The position numbers were made by a program, and so were the translations under genes. A stretch of 64,000 nt of DNA from Alphaproteobacteria bacterium. Its GTDB lineage: Bacteria; Pseudomonadota; Alphaproteobacteria; UBA828. The first letter of the stretch is position 1, and every line of letters begins with the position of its first letter. The notes under the pieces are model-generated. The model had not been told where the DNA came from. It made no database searches and saw only the letters and a program-made list of their open reading frames with translations. The stretch is from NCBI GenBank assembly GCA_022820945.1, contig JAJEEP010000098.1, positions 45,358 through 109,357 of the forward strand, read 5' to 3'. This document shows positions 18,320 to 26,666 of this stretch, in pieces.

Positions 18320-19567
18320 ATGCAGCATGTGATCGTGGGTGCCGGCCCGGCCGGCGTGGTCGCAGCCGAAACCCTGCGCAAGGGCGACCGGAACGCCGAC
18401 ATCGTTCTCATCGGCGACGAGCCGGAGCCTCCCTATTCGCGGATGGCAATCCCCTACGTCCTCGAAGGGATGATCGAGCAAAGCGGGACCTACCTCCGCA
18501 AGTCCGACGGCCATTACGAGGGCCTCGGCATCCAGTATCTCCAAGGGCGGGCGGAATCCGTGGCCCCGGCGGACGGCACGCTCACCCTCAGCGGCGGCGA
18601 GAGCGTCTCCTACGACCGTCTTCTGCTCTCCACCGGCGCGACGCCGCTCAGCCCGCCGGTGCCCGGCCTCGACCTGCCCGGCGTGCACAACTGTTGGACC
18701 CTCAAGGACTGCCGCGGGATCGCCAAGCTGCTCAACGAAGACGCCAACGTTGTGCTCATCGGCGCGGGCTTCATCGGCTGCATCATCCTGGAGGCGCTTG
18801 CCAAGCGCTGCGGCAACCTCACCGTGGTCGAGATGGAAGACCGCATGGTCTCACGCATGATGGACGCCACGGCAGGCGGCATGCTGCAACGCTGGTGCGG
18901 GGCCAAGAACATCCGCGTGCTCACCTCGACGCGGGTCGCCGGCATCGAGGCCGCGTCCGGCGCGGGCGGCGACAAGGCCGTGGTGCTGGACAGCGGCGAG
19001 AGGATCGACGCCCATCTGGTCGTGCTTGCCGTCGGCGTCGCGCCCAATATCGGCTTCCTGGAGGGGAGCGGGATCAGGACCGACCACGGCGTGCTCGTCG
19101 ATCAGCGCCTAGAGACCAGCGCCAAGGGCGTGTTCGCCGCAGGCGACGTGGCCCAGGGCCTCGATTTCTCCACCGGCGAGTACTCGGTGCATGCGATCCA
19201 GCCGACCGCGACCGAGCACGGCCGCATTGCGGCGCTCAACATGCTGGGGCGGCACGCGCACTACAAGGGCAGCCTCAACATGAACGTGCTCGCCACGGTC
19301 GGGCTCGTCTCGAGCTCGTTCGGCAGCTGGGAAGGCGTCGCCGGCGGCGACAGCGGCGTCGCGGTGGATGAGGACGGATACAAGTACCTCCGGCTGGAGT
19401 TCGACGGTGACCATCTGGTGGGTGCGCTCGGCATCGGGCTTACCGACCATGTCGGTGTGATTCGCGGCCTGATCCAGAACCAGACCGCGCTCGGCGACTG
19501 GAAGGAGAGGCTGCAGGAGAACCCGCACCGCGTGATGGAGGCTTACGTCGCCCACAGCCAGACCTGA
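18320..19567 (+). CDS. aorC: FAD/NAD(P)-dependent oxidoreductase, AorC-like
   Basis: 415 residues from the ATG at 18320 (GGGAG 6 nt upstream); the ORF-track start 23 codons earlier lacks support. FAD motif VGAGPAGVVAAE (6-17), second Rossmann motif VLIGAGFIGC near 150 and the FAD-closing motif VFAAGDVAQG show a pyridine-nucleotide-disulfide-reductase fold. There is no redox-active CxxxxC disulfide, so it is an electron-transfer flavoprotein like nitrite reductase or AorC reductase subunits. Likely role: pass electrons between AorA clusters and NAD(P). It follows aorB after 172 nt and precedes the MoaD-like gene by 51 nt. Confidence 0.85.
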   Translation: MQHVIVGAGPAGVVAAETLRKGDRNADIVLIGDEPEPPYSRMAIPYVLEGMIEQSGTYLRKSDGHYEGLGIQYLQGRAESVAPADGTLTLSGGESVSYDRLLLSTGATPLSPPVPGLDLPGVHNCWTLKDCRGIAKLLNEDANVVLIGAGFIGCIILEALAKRCGNLTVVEMEDRMVSRMMDATAGGMLQRWCGAKNIRVLTSTRVAGIEAASGAGGDKAVVLDSGERIDAHLVVLAVGVAPNIGFLEGSGIRTDHGVLVDQRLETSAKGVFAAGDVAQGLDFSTGEYSVHAIQPTATEHGRIAALNMLGRHAHYKGSLNMNVLATVGLVSSSFGSWEGVAGGDSGVAVDEDGYKYLRLEFDGDHLVGALGIGLTDHVGVIRGLIQNQTALGDWKERLQENPHRVMEAYVAHSQT

Positions 19568-19618
19568 GCCACTTCGGCCGCGATCACGGCGCTATCCCGG
19601 AGACGCCGCGAACTCGCC

Positions 19619-19870
19619 ATGAAAGTGACCGTCAAGCTCTATGCCCTTCTGAGCGACTATCTCCCCGCCGGTGCCGTGGACAACCAGGTGGAGCTCGACC
19701 TGGACGCGGGCACCACGCCCGAGGACGTCTTCGCCAGGTTCAACCTGCCCCGCCAGTACTGCTCCATCGTGCTGGTAAACGGCATCTACGTGGAGCCGAG
19801 CGAGCGCGGCTCCCACGCGCTGAGCGAGAACGACACGCTGGCGATCTGGCCGCCCGTGGCCGGCGGCTGA
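19619..19870 (+). CDS. MoaD/ThiS-family sulfur carrier
   Basis: 83 residues, ubiquitin-like fold, ending in the essential Gly-Gly (PPVAGG). Such proteins carry a C-terminal thiocarboxylate as sulfur donor for molybdopterin dithiolene formation. MoaD-like genes are a recurrent companion of tungsten AOR genes, so a dedicated role in W-pterin synthesis is likely by context. It begins 51 nt after aorC and is followed by a small unknown gene. Confidence 0.85.
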   Translation: MKVTVKLYALLSDYLPAGAVDNQVELDLDAGTTPEDVFARFNLPRQYCSIVLVNGIYVEPSERGSHALSENDTLAIWPPVAGG

Positions 19871-19930
19871 GCCGGCAACCGGCCCGCCCAGGCACGAGTC
19901 CCCGTCGCACGTCCAAGCTCCAGCACGCCT

Positions 19931-20218
19931 GTGCCCGAGACTCTGACCGTCGAAAAGGAGATGGCGATCGAGCGCCAGGAGTTCCGGCGCACGCTGCGAC
20001 GCGCGCTCCCGAAGGCAGATATCTCTGAGGAAGGCGACACGATCACGGTCCGCGAGGGGGCCGGCACGCTGGAAATCACGCTCTCGTCCAGGCCGGAGCG
20101 CCGCATCGGCCTTCTCGCGCTGCCGGTCCTCGCCGCGCGCTTCCATTACCGCGGTTACGACGACCCCGCCGGGCACCTCGCCCGGCTCGACATCTCCTTC
20201 CAGCGCGGCGGCGGGTAG
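19931..20218 (+). CDS. Hypothetical 95-residue protein of the AOR operon
   Basis: 95 residues from a GTG. No family recognised. The N-terminal half is charged and helical (TVEKEMAIERQEFRRTLRRAL), followed by alternating strands (DTITVREGAGTLEITLSSRPERRIGLLALPVLAARFHY) and a Gly-rich end (FQRGGG). No cysteine, signal peptide or membrane helix. It lies 60 nt after the MoaD-like gene and about 90 nt before the SRPBCC gene, same strand. The composition is consistent with a small two-layer alpha/beta protein; a role in AOR assembly is a guess from position. Confidence 0.6.
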   Translation: MPETLTVEKEMAIERQEFRRTLRRALPKADISEEGDTITVREGAGTLEITLSSRPERRIGLLALPVLAARFHYRGYDDPAGHLARLDISFQRGGG

Positions 20219-20310
20219 GGGAGGGCGCCGAGACCGTATCGCGCGTTGCGCTCGCCGCCGTTTCCGTCCACCATCGCCGATTGCCTCAAATAAGAAGGGG
20301 AGGACGGGCA

Positions 20311-20754
20311 ATGGCATACACGCGAGCGAAAGTCGTCGAGGAGATCAGCGCGTCGGCTGACCGTGTCTTCGGCGAGATCGGGGCCTTCAACAATCTGACC
20401 GTAATTATGGCGGGCACCATCACGCGGAGCACGCTCAACAAGAAAGGCACGGTGCGGACGCTCAAGGTCAAGGGCGTGAAGGGCGCGCTCGACGAGACGC
20501 TGCTGAAATACGATACGGCGACACGCACGCAGGTCTACGCGATCACCGCCGATCCGGACGATATGGTACCGTTCAGCGACTACACCGCCACCATCAAGGT
20601 GAAGCCGGTTACCTCTCGGCGCAGCCAAGTGGAATGGACCAGCCGCTTCGTGCCGAAGAAGGGCAAGACCAAGGCGGAATGCCTCGAATTCGTCGAAGCG
20701 ATCTATCGCACCGGCATCGCGGGCACCCGGGAAGTGCTCGGGGTCAAGAAGTAA
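20311..20754 (+). CDS. SRPBCC superfamily protein
   Basis: 147 residues from the ATG at 20311, preferred over 20281 because GAGG lies 7 nt upstream. The pattern is that of a polyketide-cyclase/START-like fold: KVVEEISASADRVFGEIGAFNN at the start, central strands, then SQVEWTSRFVPKKG and a long C-terminal helix ending in EVLGVKK. Such proteins bind small hydrophobic ligands; CoxG, a CO-dehydrogenase accessory protein, also has this fold, which is notable because a CoxS-like gene opens the same gene run. The end overlaps the convergent truA stop by 11 nt. Confidence 0.78.
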   Translation: MAYTRAKVVEEISASADRVFGEIGAFNNLTVIMAGTITRSTLNKKGTVRTLKVKGVKGALDETLLKYDTATRTQVYAITADPDDMVPFSDYTATIKVKPVTSRRSQVEWTSRFVPKKGKTKAECLEFVEAIYRTGIAGTREVLGVKK

Positions 20755-21520
20755 CGCGCGATACCGCCGGCTGCTTCGCTGGCGGATAGATCACCGCTTC
20801 GAGATAGAGGCCGCAGGCCGGCGCCGTCGGGCCGCTCCTGCGCCGGTCGCGGGCTGCGAGCGCGGCGCCCATGTCGGCCGGCGTTCGCCGGCCCTCACCC
20901 ACCTCGACCAGCGTGCCCACGATCGCCCGCACCTGATGGTGGAGGAACGAGCGCGCCCAGGCGCGAATGGCGATTTCGTCTCCCGTTCGTGAAACGGCGA
21001 GGCTCTTCAGAGTGCGGACCGGGGAGTCCGCCTGGCACTTGACGGCGCGAAAGGTCGTGAAGTCGTGGGTGCCTTCCAGCAGGTGCGCGGCTTCCGCCAT
21101 GGCGCCGGCATCGAGCGGACGCGCGATGTGCCAGGCGCGATCCTTCGCGAGCGCGAGCGGCGTCTTGCGATTGACGATCCGGTAGAGATAGACGCGCATC
21201 GTGGCGTCGCGTCTGGCATCGAAGGCGGGCGGCGCCTCGTCCGCGTCGAGCACGACGACCGGCGCGGGCCGCAGGTGCGCGTTGAGCGCCTCGCGCAGCA
21301 CCGCTGGCTCCGCCTGCCGGACGAGGTCCAGGTGGCAGCACTGGCCCAAGGCGTGAACGCCTGAATCGGTGCGGCCCGCGCCGTGCACCCGCACCTGCTC
21401 CCCGCAGAAGCGCTCGACTGCGCGCTCCAGCGCCTCCTGTACCGAGCGCCCGTCGCCCTGGTATTGCCAGCCGACGAAGCCGGTGCCGTCGTATTCGAGA
21501 GTCAGCTTGTAGCGGGGCAT
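20744..21520 (-). CDS. truA: tRNA pseudouridine synthase A
   Basis: 258 residues. TruA isomerises U38-U40 in the tRNA anticodon arm. The catalytic motif GAGRTDSGVHALGQ contains Asp52; the N-terminus PRYKLTLEYDGTGFVGWQYQ and the late SFLHHQVRAIVGTLVEVGEG are also typical. Last gene of def-fmt-truA; its ATG overlaps the end of fmt by 19 nt. Confidence 0.95.
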   Translation of the reverse strand: MPRYKLTLEYDGTGFVGWQYQGDGRSVQEALERAVERFCGEQVRVHGAGRTDSGVHALGQCCHLDLVRQAEPAVLREALNAHLRPAPVVVLDADEAPPAFDARRDATMRVYLYRIVNRKTPLALAKDRAWHIARPLDAGAMAEAAHLLEGTHDFTTFRAVKCQADSPVRTLKSLAVSRTGDEIAIRAWARSFLHHQVRAIVGTLVEVGEGRRTPADMGAALAARDRRRSGPTAPACGLYLEAVIYPPAKQPAVSRVTS

Positions 21521-22449
21521 GGCAGACGTGTTCCGACCGCAATCGGTCGGCCGCGCAGGAAGGCGTCCGTCCCCATCGGCGCCTTGCCGGCGCGCTGGAG
21601 ACGGGTCGGTCGCAGCGTAGCGCCATCGCCGCAGGCGACGGTCAGTGCCGCGTCGATGACCGTTCCCGGCGCCGTGTCGGTCGCCTCGGGAGCCCTCTCG
21701 GCCGCCAGCACCTTGATGCGCTCACCCTCGTGGACAAACCAGACGCCGGGTCTCGGCGCGAGCGCGCGCACGGCGCGCTCGATGCACGCCGCCGGCGCGC
21801 GCCAGTCGATGGCGGCCTCGCGCTTCTCGATCTTCGCGGCATAGGTCGCGCCATCGCTCGGCTGCGGCGTCTCGTCCAGCGTGCCTGCGGCGAGCGCATC
21901 GATCGCCTTCACCACAAGCCGGGCGGAAAGGGCGGCCAATGTGTCGTGCAGCGTGCCGCCTGTGGTCGCGGGCCCGATCGGCACGCGCTCGGCCATGAGG
22001 ATGGGGCCCGTGTCGAGGCCTTCGTCCATCCTCATTATGGTGACGCCGGTCTCCCTATCGCCCGCCATGATCGCCCGCTGAATCGGCGCCGCCCCGCGCC
22101 AGCGCGGCAGCAGCGATGCATGGGCGTTGATGCAGCCGAGCCGGGGCGCCGCCAGCACATCTGGCGGCAGGATCAACCCGTAGGCGACCGTGATCGCAAG
22201 ATCCGCGACCAGCGCCGCGAACGCGTCCTGCACTTCCTCGGGCTTCAGGCTCGAAGGCGTCCTCACCTCGATGCTAGCGGCCTCGGCACGGCCCGCCACC
22301 GGTGTCGGCCGCACCTTGCGGCCGCGCTCCGCAGCCCGCGGCGGCTGTGTATAGACCGCAGCGATGCAATGGCCGCTCGCCATGAGCGCATCGAGAGTGG
22401 GCACGGCGAAAGCCGGTGTCCCCATGAACACCAGCCTCAATGGTTGCAT
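21502..22449 (-). CDS. fmt: Methionyl-tRNA formyltransferase
   Basis: 315 residues. N-terminal formyltransferase domain LRLVFMGTPAFAVPTLDAL, the 10-formyl-THF/catalytic region NAHASLLPRWRGAAPIQRAI and MDEGLDTGPI, then the C-terminal OB-like domain. It formylates initiator Met-tRNA. AGGA lies 4 nt before the ATG. 49 nt downstream of def and overlapping truA, forming the conserved def-fmt pair. Confidence 0.95.
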   Translation of the reverse strand: MQPLRLVFMGTPAFAVPTLDALMASGHCIAAVYTQPPRAAERGRKVRPTPVAGRAEAASIEVRTPSSLKPEEVQDAFAALVADLAITVAYGLILPPDVLAAPRLGCINAHASLLPRWRGAAPIQRAIMAGDRETGVTIMRMDEGLDTGPILMAERVPIGPATTGGTLHDTLAALSARLVVKAIDALAAGTLDETPQPSDGATYAAKIEKREAAIDWRAPAACIERAVRALAPRPGVWFVHEGERIKVLAAERAPEATDTAPGTVIDAALTVACGDGATLRPTRLQRAGKAPMGTDAFLRGRPIAVGTRLPCPATS

Positions 22450-22498
22450 CGATTCCTGCGCGGGGAAGGACCGGCTCGCAAACGGACCCGGTGTCAGG

Positions 22499-23014
22499 CT
22501 AGCCGGCCGCGGCGCGGCGCGCCTTGGTCAGCTTGCGCAGGATGATGCTGCGCTTGACCAGCGACAGGTAGTCCACGAAGAGTACCCCCTCCAGGTGGTC
22601 GATCTCGTGCTGGAGGCAGACGGCGAGCGTGCCGACGGCCGTGATCTCCTGTGCCGCGCCGGTCTCGTCCCGATAGGCCACCGTCACCGACGCCGGCCGT
22701 TCCACCTCGGCGTAGTGGTCGGGGAAGGAGAGGCAGCCCTCCTCGCGGCTCACACGTTCGTCCGAGCGCCACACGATCTCGGGATTGACCAGCTTGAGCG
22801 GCGCCGGCGGTTCGTCCGCCATGTGCACGTCGGCCACGATGCAGCGCCTGGGCACGCCGATCTGGATTGCGGCGAGTCCGATGCCGTCCGCGGCGTGCAT
22901 CGAGTCCATCATGTCGTCGAGCAGCGTGCGCACCTCGTCATCGACGACCTCGACGGGTTCGGAGCGAGCCTTCAGCCGCTTGTCGGGCGCAACGATGATC
23001 GGGCGTATGGCCAT
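22499..23014 (-). CDS. def: Peptide deformylase
   Basis: 171 residues with all three Fe/Zn-site motifs: GIGLAAIQIG, EEGCLSFPD (metal Cys) and LQHEIDHLEG (two metal His plus catalytic Glu). It removes the formyl group from nascent N-terminal fMet. First gene of def-fmt-truA, transcribed from the promoter annotated just upstream. Confidence 0.95.
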   Translation of the reverse strand: MAIRPIIVAPDKRLKARSEPVEVVDDEVRTLLDDMMDSMHAADGIGLAAIQIGVPRRCIVADVHMADEPPAPLKLVNPEIVWRSDERVSREEGCLSFPDHYAEVERPASVTVAYRDETGAAQEITAVGTLAVCLQHEIDHLEGVLFVDYLSLVKRSIILRKLTKARRAAAG

Positions 23015-23042
23015 CGCAATCGACCGTGGGAGAGCTGACGGT

Positions 23043-23071
23043 TAGCTAATGCGACCCTTGGCCGAGGTCAA
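23043..23071 (-). promoter_or_regulatory. Sigma-70-like promoter for def-fmt-truA
   Basis: On the minus strand TTGACC (-35, 23066-23071) and TAGCTA (-10, 23043-23048) are separated by exactly 17 bp and lie about 30 bp before the def ATG. This is the best promoter match I found in the window. Confidence 0.62.
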
Positions 23072-23114
23072 GCGCCCCTCACGCTGAAGCGCGGTATCGC
23101 ACGCGGTGTCGCGC

Positions 23115-23921
23115 TCAGCCTTTGGCGTCGCGCCAGGCGATGGCGGCGCGCAGGCCCTGCGTCCGCGCGATCTCGAGGAACTCGCGCTTGGTCGCCGTGC
23201 CCTCGCCCTCGATCAGCGTGTCCTGCTCGAGCGCCATCTCCAGCGTCTCGTCGAAGCCCATCATGGCGCACATGCGATTGATCGTGGCCTTGGTGCGCTT
23301 GAGCAGGGCCGGCTCGATGGCGGCCATGCGGCGGGCGAGCGCAAGCGCGGTCTCCACCTCCTCGCCCACCGGCACGACGCGGTTGACGAGACCGATCTCG
23401 CAGGCGCGGCGGGCGCCGATCTCGTCCTCGCCGGTGAGCAGGATTTCCTTCGCGTGCTTCGGTCCCGCGAGCCAGGGCAGCAGCATGACGACGATGCCCG
23501 CGCCAAAGCGCAACTCGGGCTCGCCGAAGCGGGCGTCCTCCGCCGCCACGGTCACGTCGCAGGCGAGCGCAAGCTCGCAGGCGCCGGCAAGCGCCGGGCC
23601 GCGCACCGCGGCCAGCGTCGGCTTCGAGAGATGCCAGAAGCGCATCACGGTGTCGAAGTCGTCGCGCAGCACCGCGCGCCATTGGTCGACGCCTGCGGGC
23701 GGGGCCGCGGCCTGCTCCTTGAGATCGAAGCCCGAGGAGAACACGCCGCCTGCGCCGGTCACCACCAGTGCGCGGATCGTTTCGTCGGCCTCGACTGCAT
23801 CGCACGCGGCATTGAGCTCCGCCAGCATCGCGCGGTTCATGGCGTTGGCCCGTTCCGGGCGGTTGAGTGTGACCAGCCCGACCGCCTCCCGCCGCTCGAA
23901 CGTAATGCATCGATAGTCCAT
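23115..23921 (-). CDS. Enoyl-CoA hydratase/isomerase family protein
   Basis: 268 residues from the ATG at 23921 with GGAGGT just upstream; the 49-residue leader in the ORF track is not family-like. Crotonase-fold motifs: VTLNRPERANAMN, the oxyanion-hole strand GGVFSSGFDLKEQ, and VRGPALAGACELALACDVTVAAEDARFGEPE. One catalytic Glu of hydratases (second Glu of the usual GA-x-x-Glu region) appears as GEPELRFG, so hydratase activity is plausible but other crotonase reactions are possible. No direct operon partner; def lies upstream in the same direction. Confidence 0.83.
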   Translation of the reverse strand: MDYRCITFERREAVGLVTLNRPERANAMNRAMLAELNAACDAVEADETIRALVVTGAGGVFSSGFDLKEQAAAPPAGVDQWRAVLRDDFDTVMRFWHLSKPTLAAVRGPALAGACELALACDVTVAAEDARFGEPELRFGAGIVVMLLPWLAGPKHAKEILLTGEDEIGARRACEIGLVNRVVPVGEEVETALALARRMAAIEPALLKRTKATINRMCAMMGFDETLEMALEQDTLIEGEGTATKREFLEIARTQGLRAAIAWRDAKG

Positions 23922-24142
23922 CGCAGACCTCCGGAACTGATGCGCCAGGCACGACGATACCATTCCGTATCCGCAAGCCCTCCGGCCGCTCTCAGGGAGG
24001 AGCAGGCGATCGCATGACTTGTGTGATTGAGGCCGGCCGTCGGTCGGTCGTGGCATGCGGGCCGGCACTCATTTAGCATAGCGTCGATAGCCGGGCGCTC
24101 GCCCGGCAGGACATTTCAACCCCGGGTTCTCAGGAGGACGCC

Positions 24143-25630
24143 ATGGCCTTTCGCGTCGAAGAAGCCACCATCTCCGGTATTCACGAGGCGTATCGCTCGG
24201 GCGATCTGAGCGCAGCGGAGCTCGTGTCCCGCTATCTCGCGCGGATCGAAGCCTACGATCGAAACGGCCCCGCCCTGAACTCGGTCATCAACGTCAACCC
24301 GCGGGCGGTGGAGGAGGCGGAAGCGCTCGACAAGGCATTCGCCGAGGACGGGCTGACCGGGCCGCTGCACGGCATTCCGGTAGTCGTGAAGGATCAGGTC
24401 GAGACCGCCGATATCGTCACGACCTTCGGCTCGATTGCCGCGAAGGACTACCTGCCGGAGAAGGATGCGACGGCAATCAGGCTGATGCGTGAGGCCGGCG
24501 CGATCATCCTCGCGAAGACGGCGATGCCCGATTTCGCAACCTCGTGGTTCGGCTATTGCTCGGCCATCGGAGAGACCAAGAATCCCTACGATCTCGAGCG
24601 CGATCCAGGCGGGTCGAGCGGCGGCACGGGGTGTGCGGTCGCCGCAAATCTGGGCGCCATCGGCCTCGGTGAGGACACGGGCGGCTCCGCGCGCCTGCCG
24701 GCTTCGTTCGACAATCTGGTGGGGCTCAAGGTCACGCCGGGCCTGATCAGCCGGGCCGGCATGTCGCCGCTGGTCATCTTCCAGGATTCGGCCGGGCCGA
24801 TGTGCCGCACCGTCACCGACACGGCCAAGCTGCTCCAGGTTGTCGCCGGCTTCGACCCCGAAGACCCCTACACTTCAACGGCGGTGATCGCCGGAAATAC
24901 GGATTACGTGGCCTGCCTCGACAAGGACGCGCTATCGGGCAAGACCGTCGGCGTTCTGCGTACGGCCTTCGGCGATTCGTCCAACCCCAACGCGGCAGTG
25001 GTCAACGCGGTCATCGAGGATGCTCTCGGCGCGCTGAGGGGCGCGGGCGCGACCCTTGTGGATATCGAAATCCCCGATCTCATGGACTACATCGTGTATT
25101 CGTCGCTCTACATCAATCATTCACGGAGCGCGATCGACGAGTTCATGGCGTCCCGCCCCTCGTTGGCTGCGGCGAGCGTGCGCGCGCTCATCGACACCAA
25201 GCAGTACCACCCGATGCTCGACCTGCTCGAAGAGATCGGGGAGGGTCCGGAAGACCCCTATTCGGATCCGGAGTATTACCCGCGATACACGACCTCCGAG
25301 AAATTCAGGCGGGTCGTAACCAACGAGATGGGCAAGGCGGGCGCCGACGCGCTGGTCTTTCCCACGACCCAGGTGCAGTCGCCAAGGCGCGACGATCTCA
25401 ACGCCGGGGAATGGAAGACGCTGGAGTTTCCCACCAACACCCTGGTCGGCGCGCAAACCTGGATGCCGGCGATCAGTGTGCCAGCCGGCTTTACGCCGGG
25501 CGGCGTGCCGGTGGGCATGGAGATCCTGGGCCTGCCCTATCGCGAGGGCGACCTGCTGGCGCTCGCCTACTCGTTCGAGCAGGCGACGCAGCACCGCCGG
25601 GCGCCGGCGTCCGCGCCGGAAATCGCCTGA
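24143..25630 (+). CDS. Amidase (amidase-signature family)
   Basis: 495 residues with the Ser-cisSer-Lys triad in place: Lys83 in HGIPVVVKDQ, cis-Ser in DPGGSSGGTG (158/159), nucleophile Ser182 in GEDTGGSARLPAS. It hydrolyses an amide bond; a specific substrate is not readable. AGGAGG lies a few bases before the ATG. It is not GatA-like in context, having no gatB or gatC beside it. It converges with the sugar-type ABC permease gene 16 nt away and may act on imported amides. Confidence 0.9.
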   Translation: MAFRVEEATISGIHEAYRSGDLSAAELVSRYLARIEAYDRNGPALNSVINVNPRAVEEAEALDKAFAEDGLTGPLHGIPVVVKDQVETADIVTTFGSIAAKDYLPEKDATAIRLMREAGAIILAKTAMPDFATSWFGYCSAIGETKNPYDLERDPGGSSGGTGCAVAANLGAIGLGEDTGGSARLPASFDNLVGLKVTPGLISRAGMSPLVIFQDSAGPMCRTVTDTAKLLQVVAGFDPEDPYTSTAVIAGNTDYVACLDKDALSGKTVGVLRTAFGDSSNPNAAVVNAVIEDALGALRGAGATLVDIEIPDLMDYIVYSSLYINHSRSAIDEFMASRPSLAAASVRALIDTKQYHPMLDLLEEIGEGPEDPYSDPEYYPRYTTSEKFRRVVTNEMGKAGADALVFPTTQVQSPRRDDLNAGEWKTLEFPTNTLVGAQTWMPAISVPAGFTPGGVPVGMEILGLPYREGDLLALAYSFEQATQHRRAPASAPEIA

Positions 25631-25646
25631 CAGATTCGCCCCTGAA

Positions 25647-26666
25647 TTACGCGCCGGAGCGCGTCGCCACCCGGCGGGCGAGCACGTCGAGCGCGAGCGC
25701 GCCGACGATGATCGAGCCCTTGATGATGTCTTGATAGAAGACGTCGATGTCGAGCAGGACGAAGCCGTTGGAAATGGTGGCGATGATGCCGAGGCCCACG
25801 ACCGTCCGCCACATCGAGCCGAAGCCGCCGGCGAGCGAGGTCCCGCCCACCACCACGATGGTGAGCACATCGAAGATGATGACGGGATCCAGGTTGGCCT
25901 GGGCCGAGTTGAGCTGGGATGCCGTGAGCGTGCCGGCGACTCCCATGCAGACGCCGGACAGCACGTAGGTGCTGCCGATCACGGTGCGGACGCGAATGCC
26001 GGAGAGCCGGCTCGCCTCCCGATTGCCGCCGACTGCGTAAATGGCCTCGCCGTAGACGGTCTTGGCGAGCACCAGCCCGCCGACCAGGAGGAAGGCGATC
26101 AGCATCATTCCGGAGAAGGGAAAGCCGTGCCAGCGGCCCGCGCCGAGATCGCCGAAGGCCATGTCCGGCACGACGAAGGCGGCGTTCTTGGTAACGACAT
26201 AGGTAACGCCGCCCAGGATGAATCCCGTTCCTACCGTCGTGATGAACGGGTTGATGTTGACCCCGACAACCAGAACCGCGTTGAGCAGCCCGACGAAGAA
26301 TCCCGCCGCAATGGCGGCGAGAAACGCGTAGGCCGGGTCCACCATGATGCCGACCCCGGCCGCAACCACGGCGCAGAGCGAGTAGCCGGACGCGATGGAG
26401 AGATCGAAGCCGCCGGTCAGGATGACGTAGGTCATGCCCACCGCCATGATCCCGGCCGGCGCCCACTGGGACAGCATGTTGAAGATGTTGCCCTGGGAGA
26501 GGAAGGCGGGATTGCCGATGGAGACGACGATGACCAGGATCACGAAGGCGACGATGATCCCGTAGGTGCGGAAGGCGACGCCGCCATACTGCCGCAGCAG
26601 GCTCGCACCCCGCTCGGCACGGCTCTCGGGCGCGTCCGGCGGCAGCGCGGGAGGACTCTCGGTCAT
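25647..26666 (-). CDS. Sugar-type ABC transporter permease (RbsC-like)
   Basis: 339 residues from the ATG at 26666, which overlaps the ATPase stop (ATGA); the ORF track extends further only in a frame inside the ATPase. About ten hydrophobic segments, with the carbohydrate-uptake-2 signature GGFDLSIASGYSLCAVVAA and GTSLAGGFGSMWRTVVG near the end. Last gene of the substrate-binding protein-ATPase-permease unit on the minus strand. Confidence 0.88.
   Translation of the reverse strand: MTESPPALPPDAPESRAERGASLLRQYGGVAFRTYGIIVAFVILVIVVSIGNPAFLSQGNIFNMLSQWAPAGIMAVGMTYVILTGGFDLSIASGYSLCAVVAAGVGIMVDPAYAFLAAIAAGFFVGLLNAVLVVGVNINPFITTVGTGFILGGVTYVVTKNAAFVVPDMAFGDLGAGRWHGFPFSGMMLIAFLLVGGLVLAKTVYGEAIYAVGGNREASRLSGIRVRTVIGSTYVLSGVCMGVAGTLTASQLNSAQANLDPVIIFDVLTIVVVGGTSLAGGFGSMWRTVVGLGIIATISNGFVLLDIDVFYQDIIKGSIIVGALALDVLARRVATRSGA

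Noticed and set aside
15682-18411. 909-aa minus-strand ORF opposite the AOR genes
   Set aside because: It is an antisense shadow of aorA, aorB and aorC in a GC-rich genome; composition is Arg/Gly/Asp-His rich with no domain, and the plus strand has clear enzymes.
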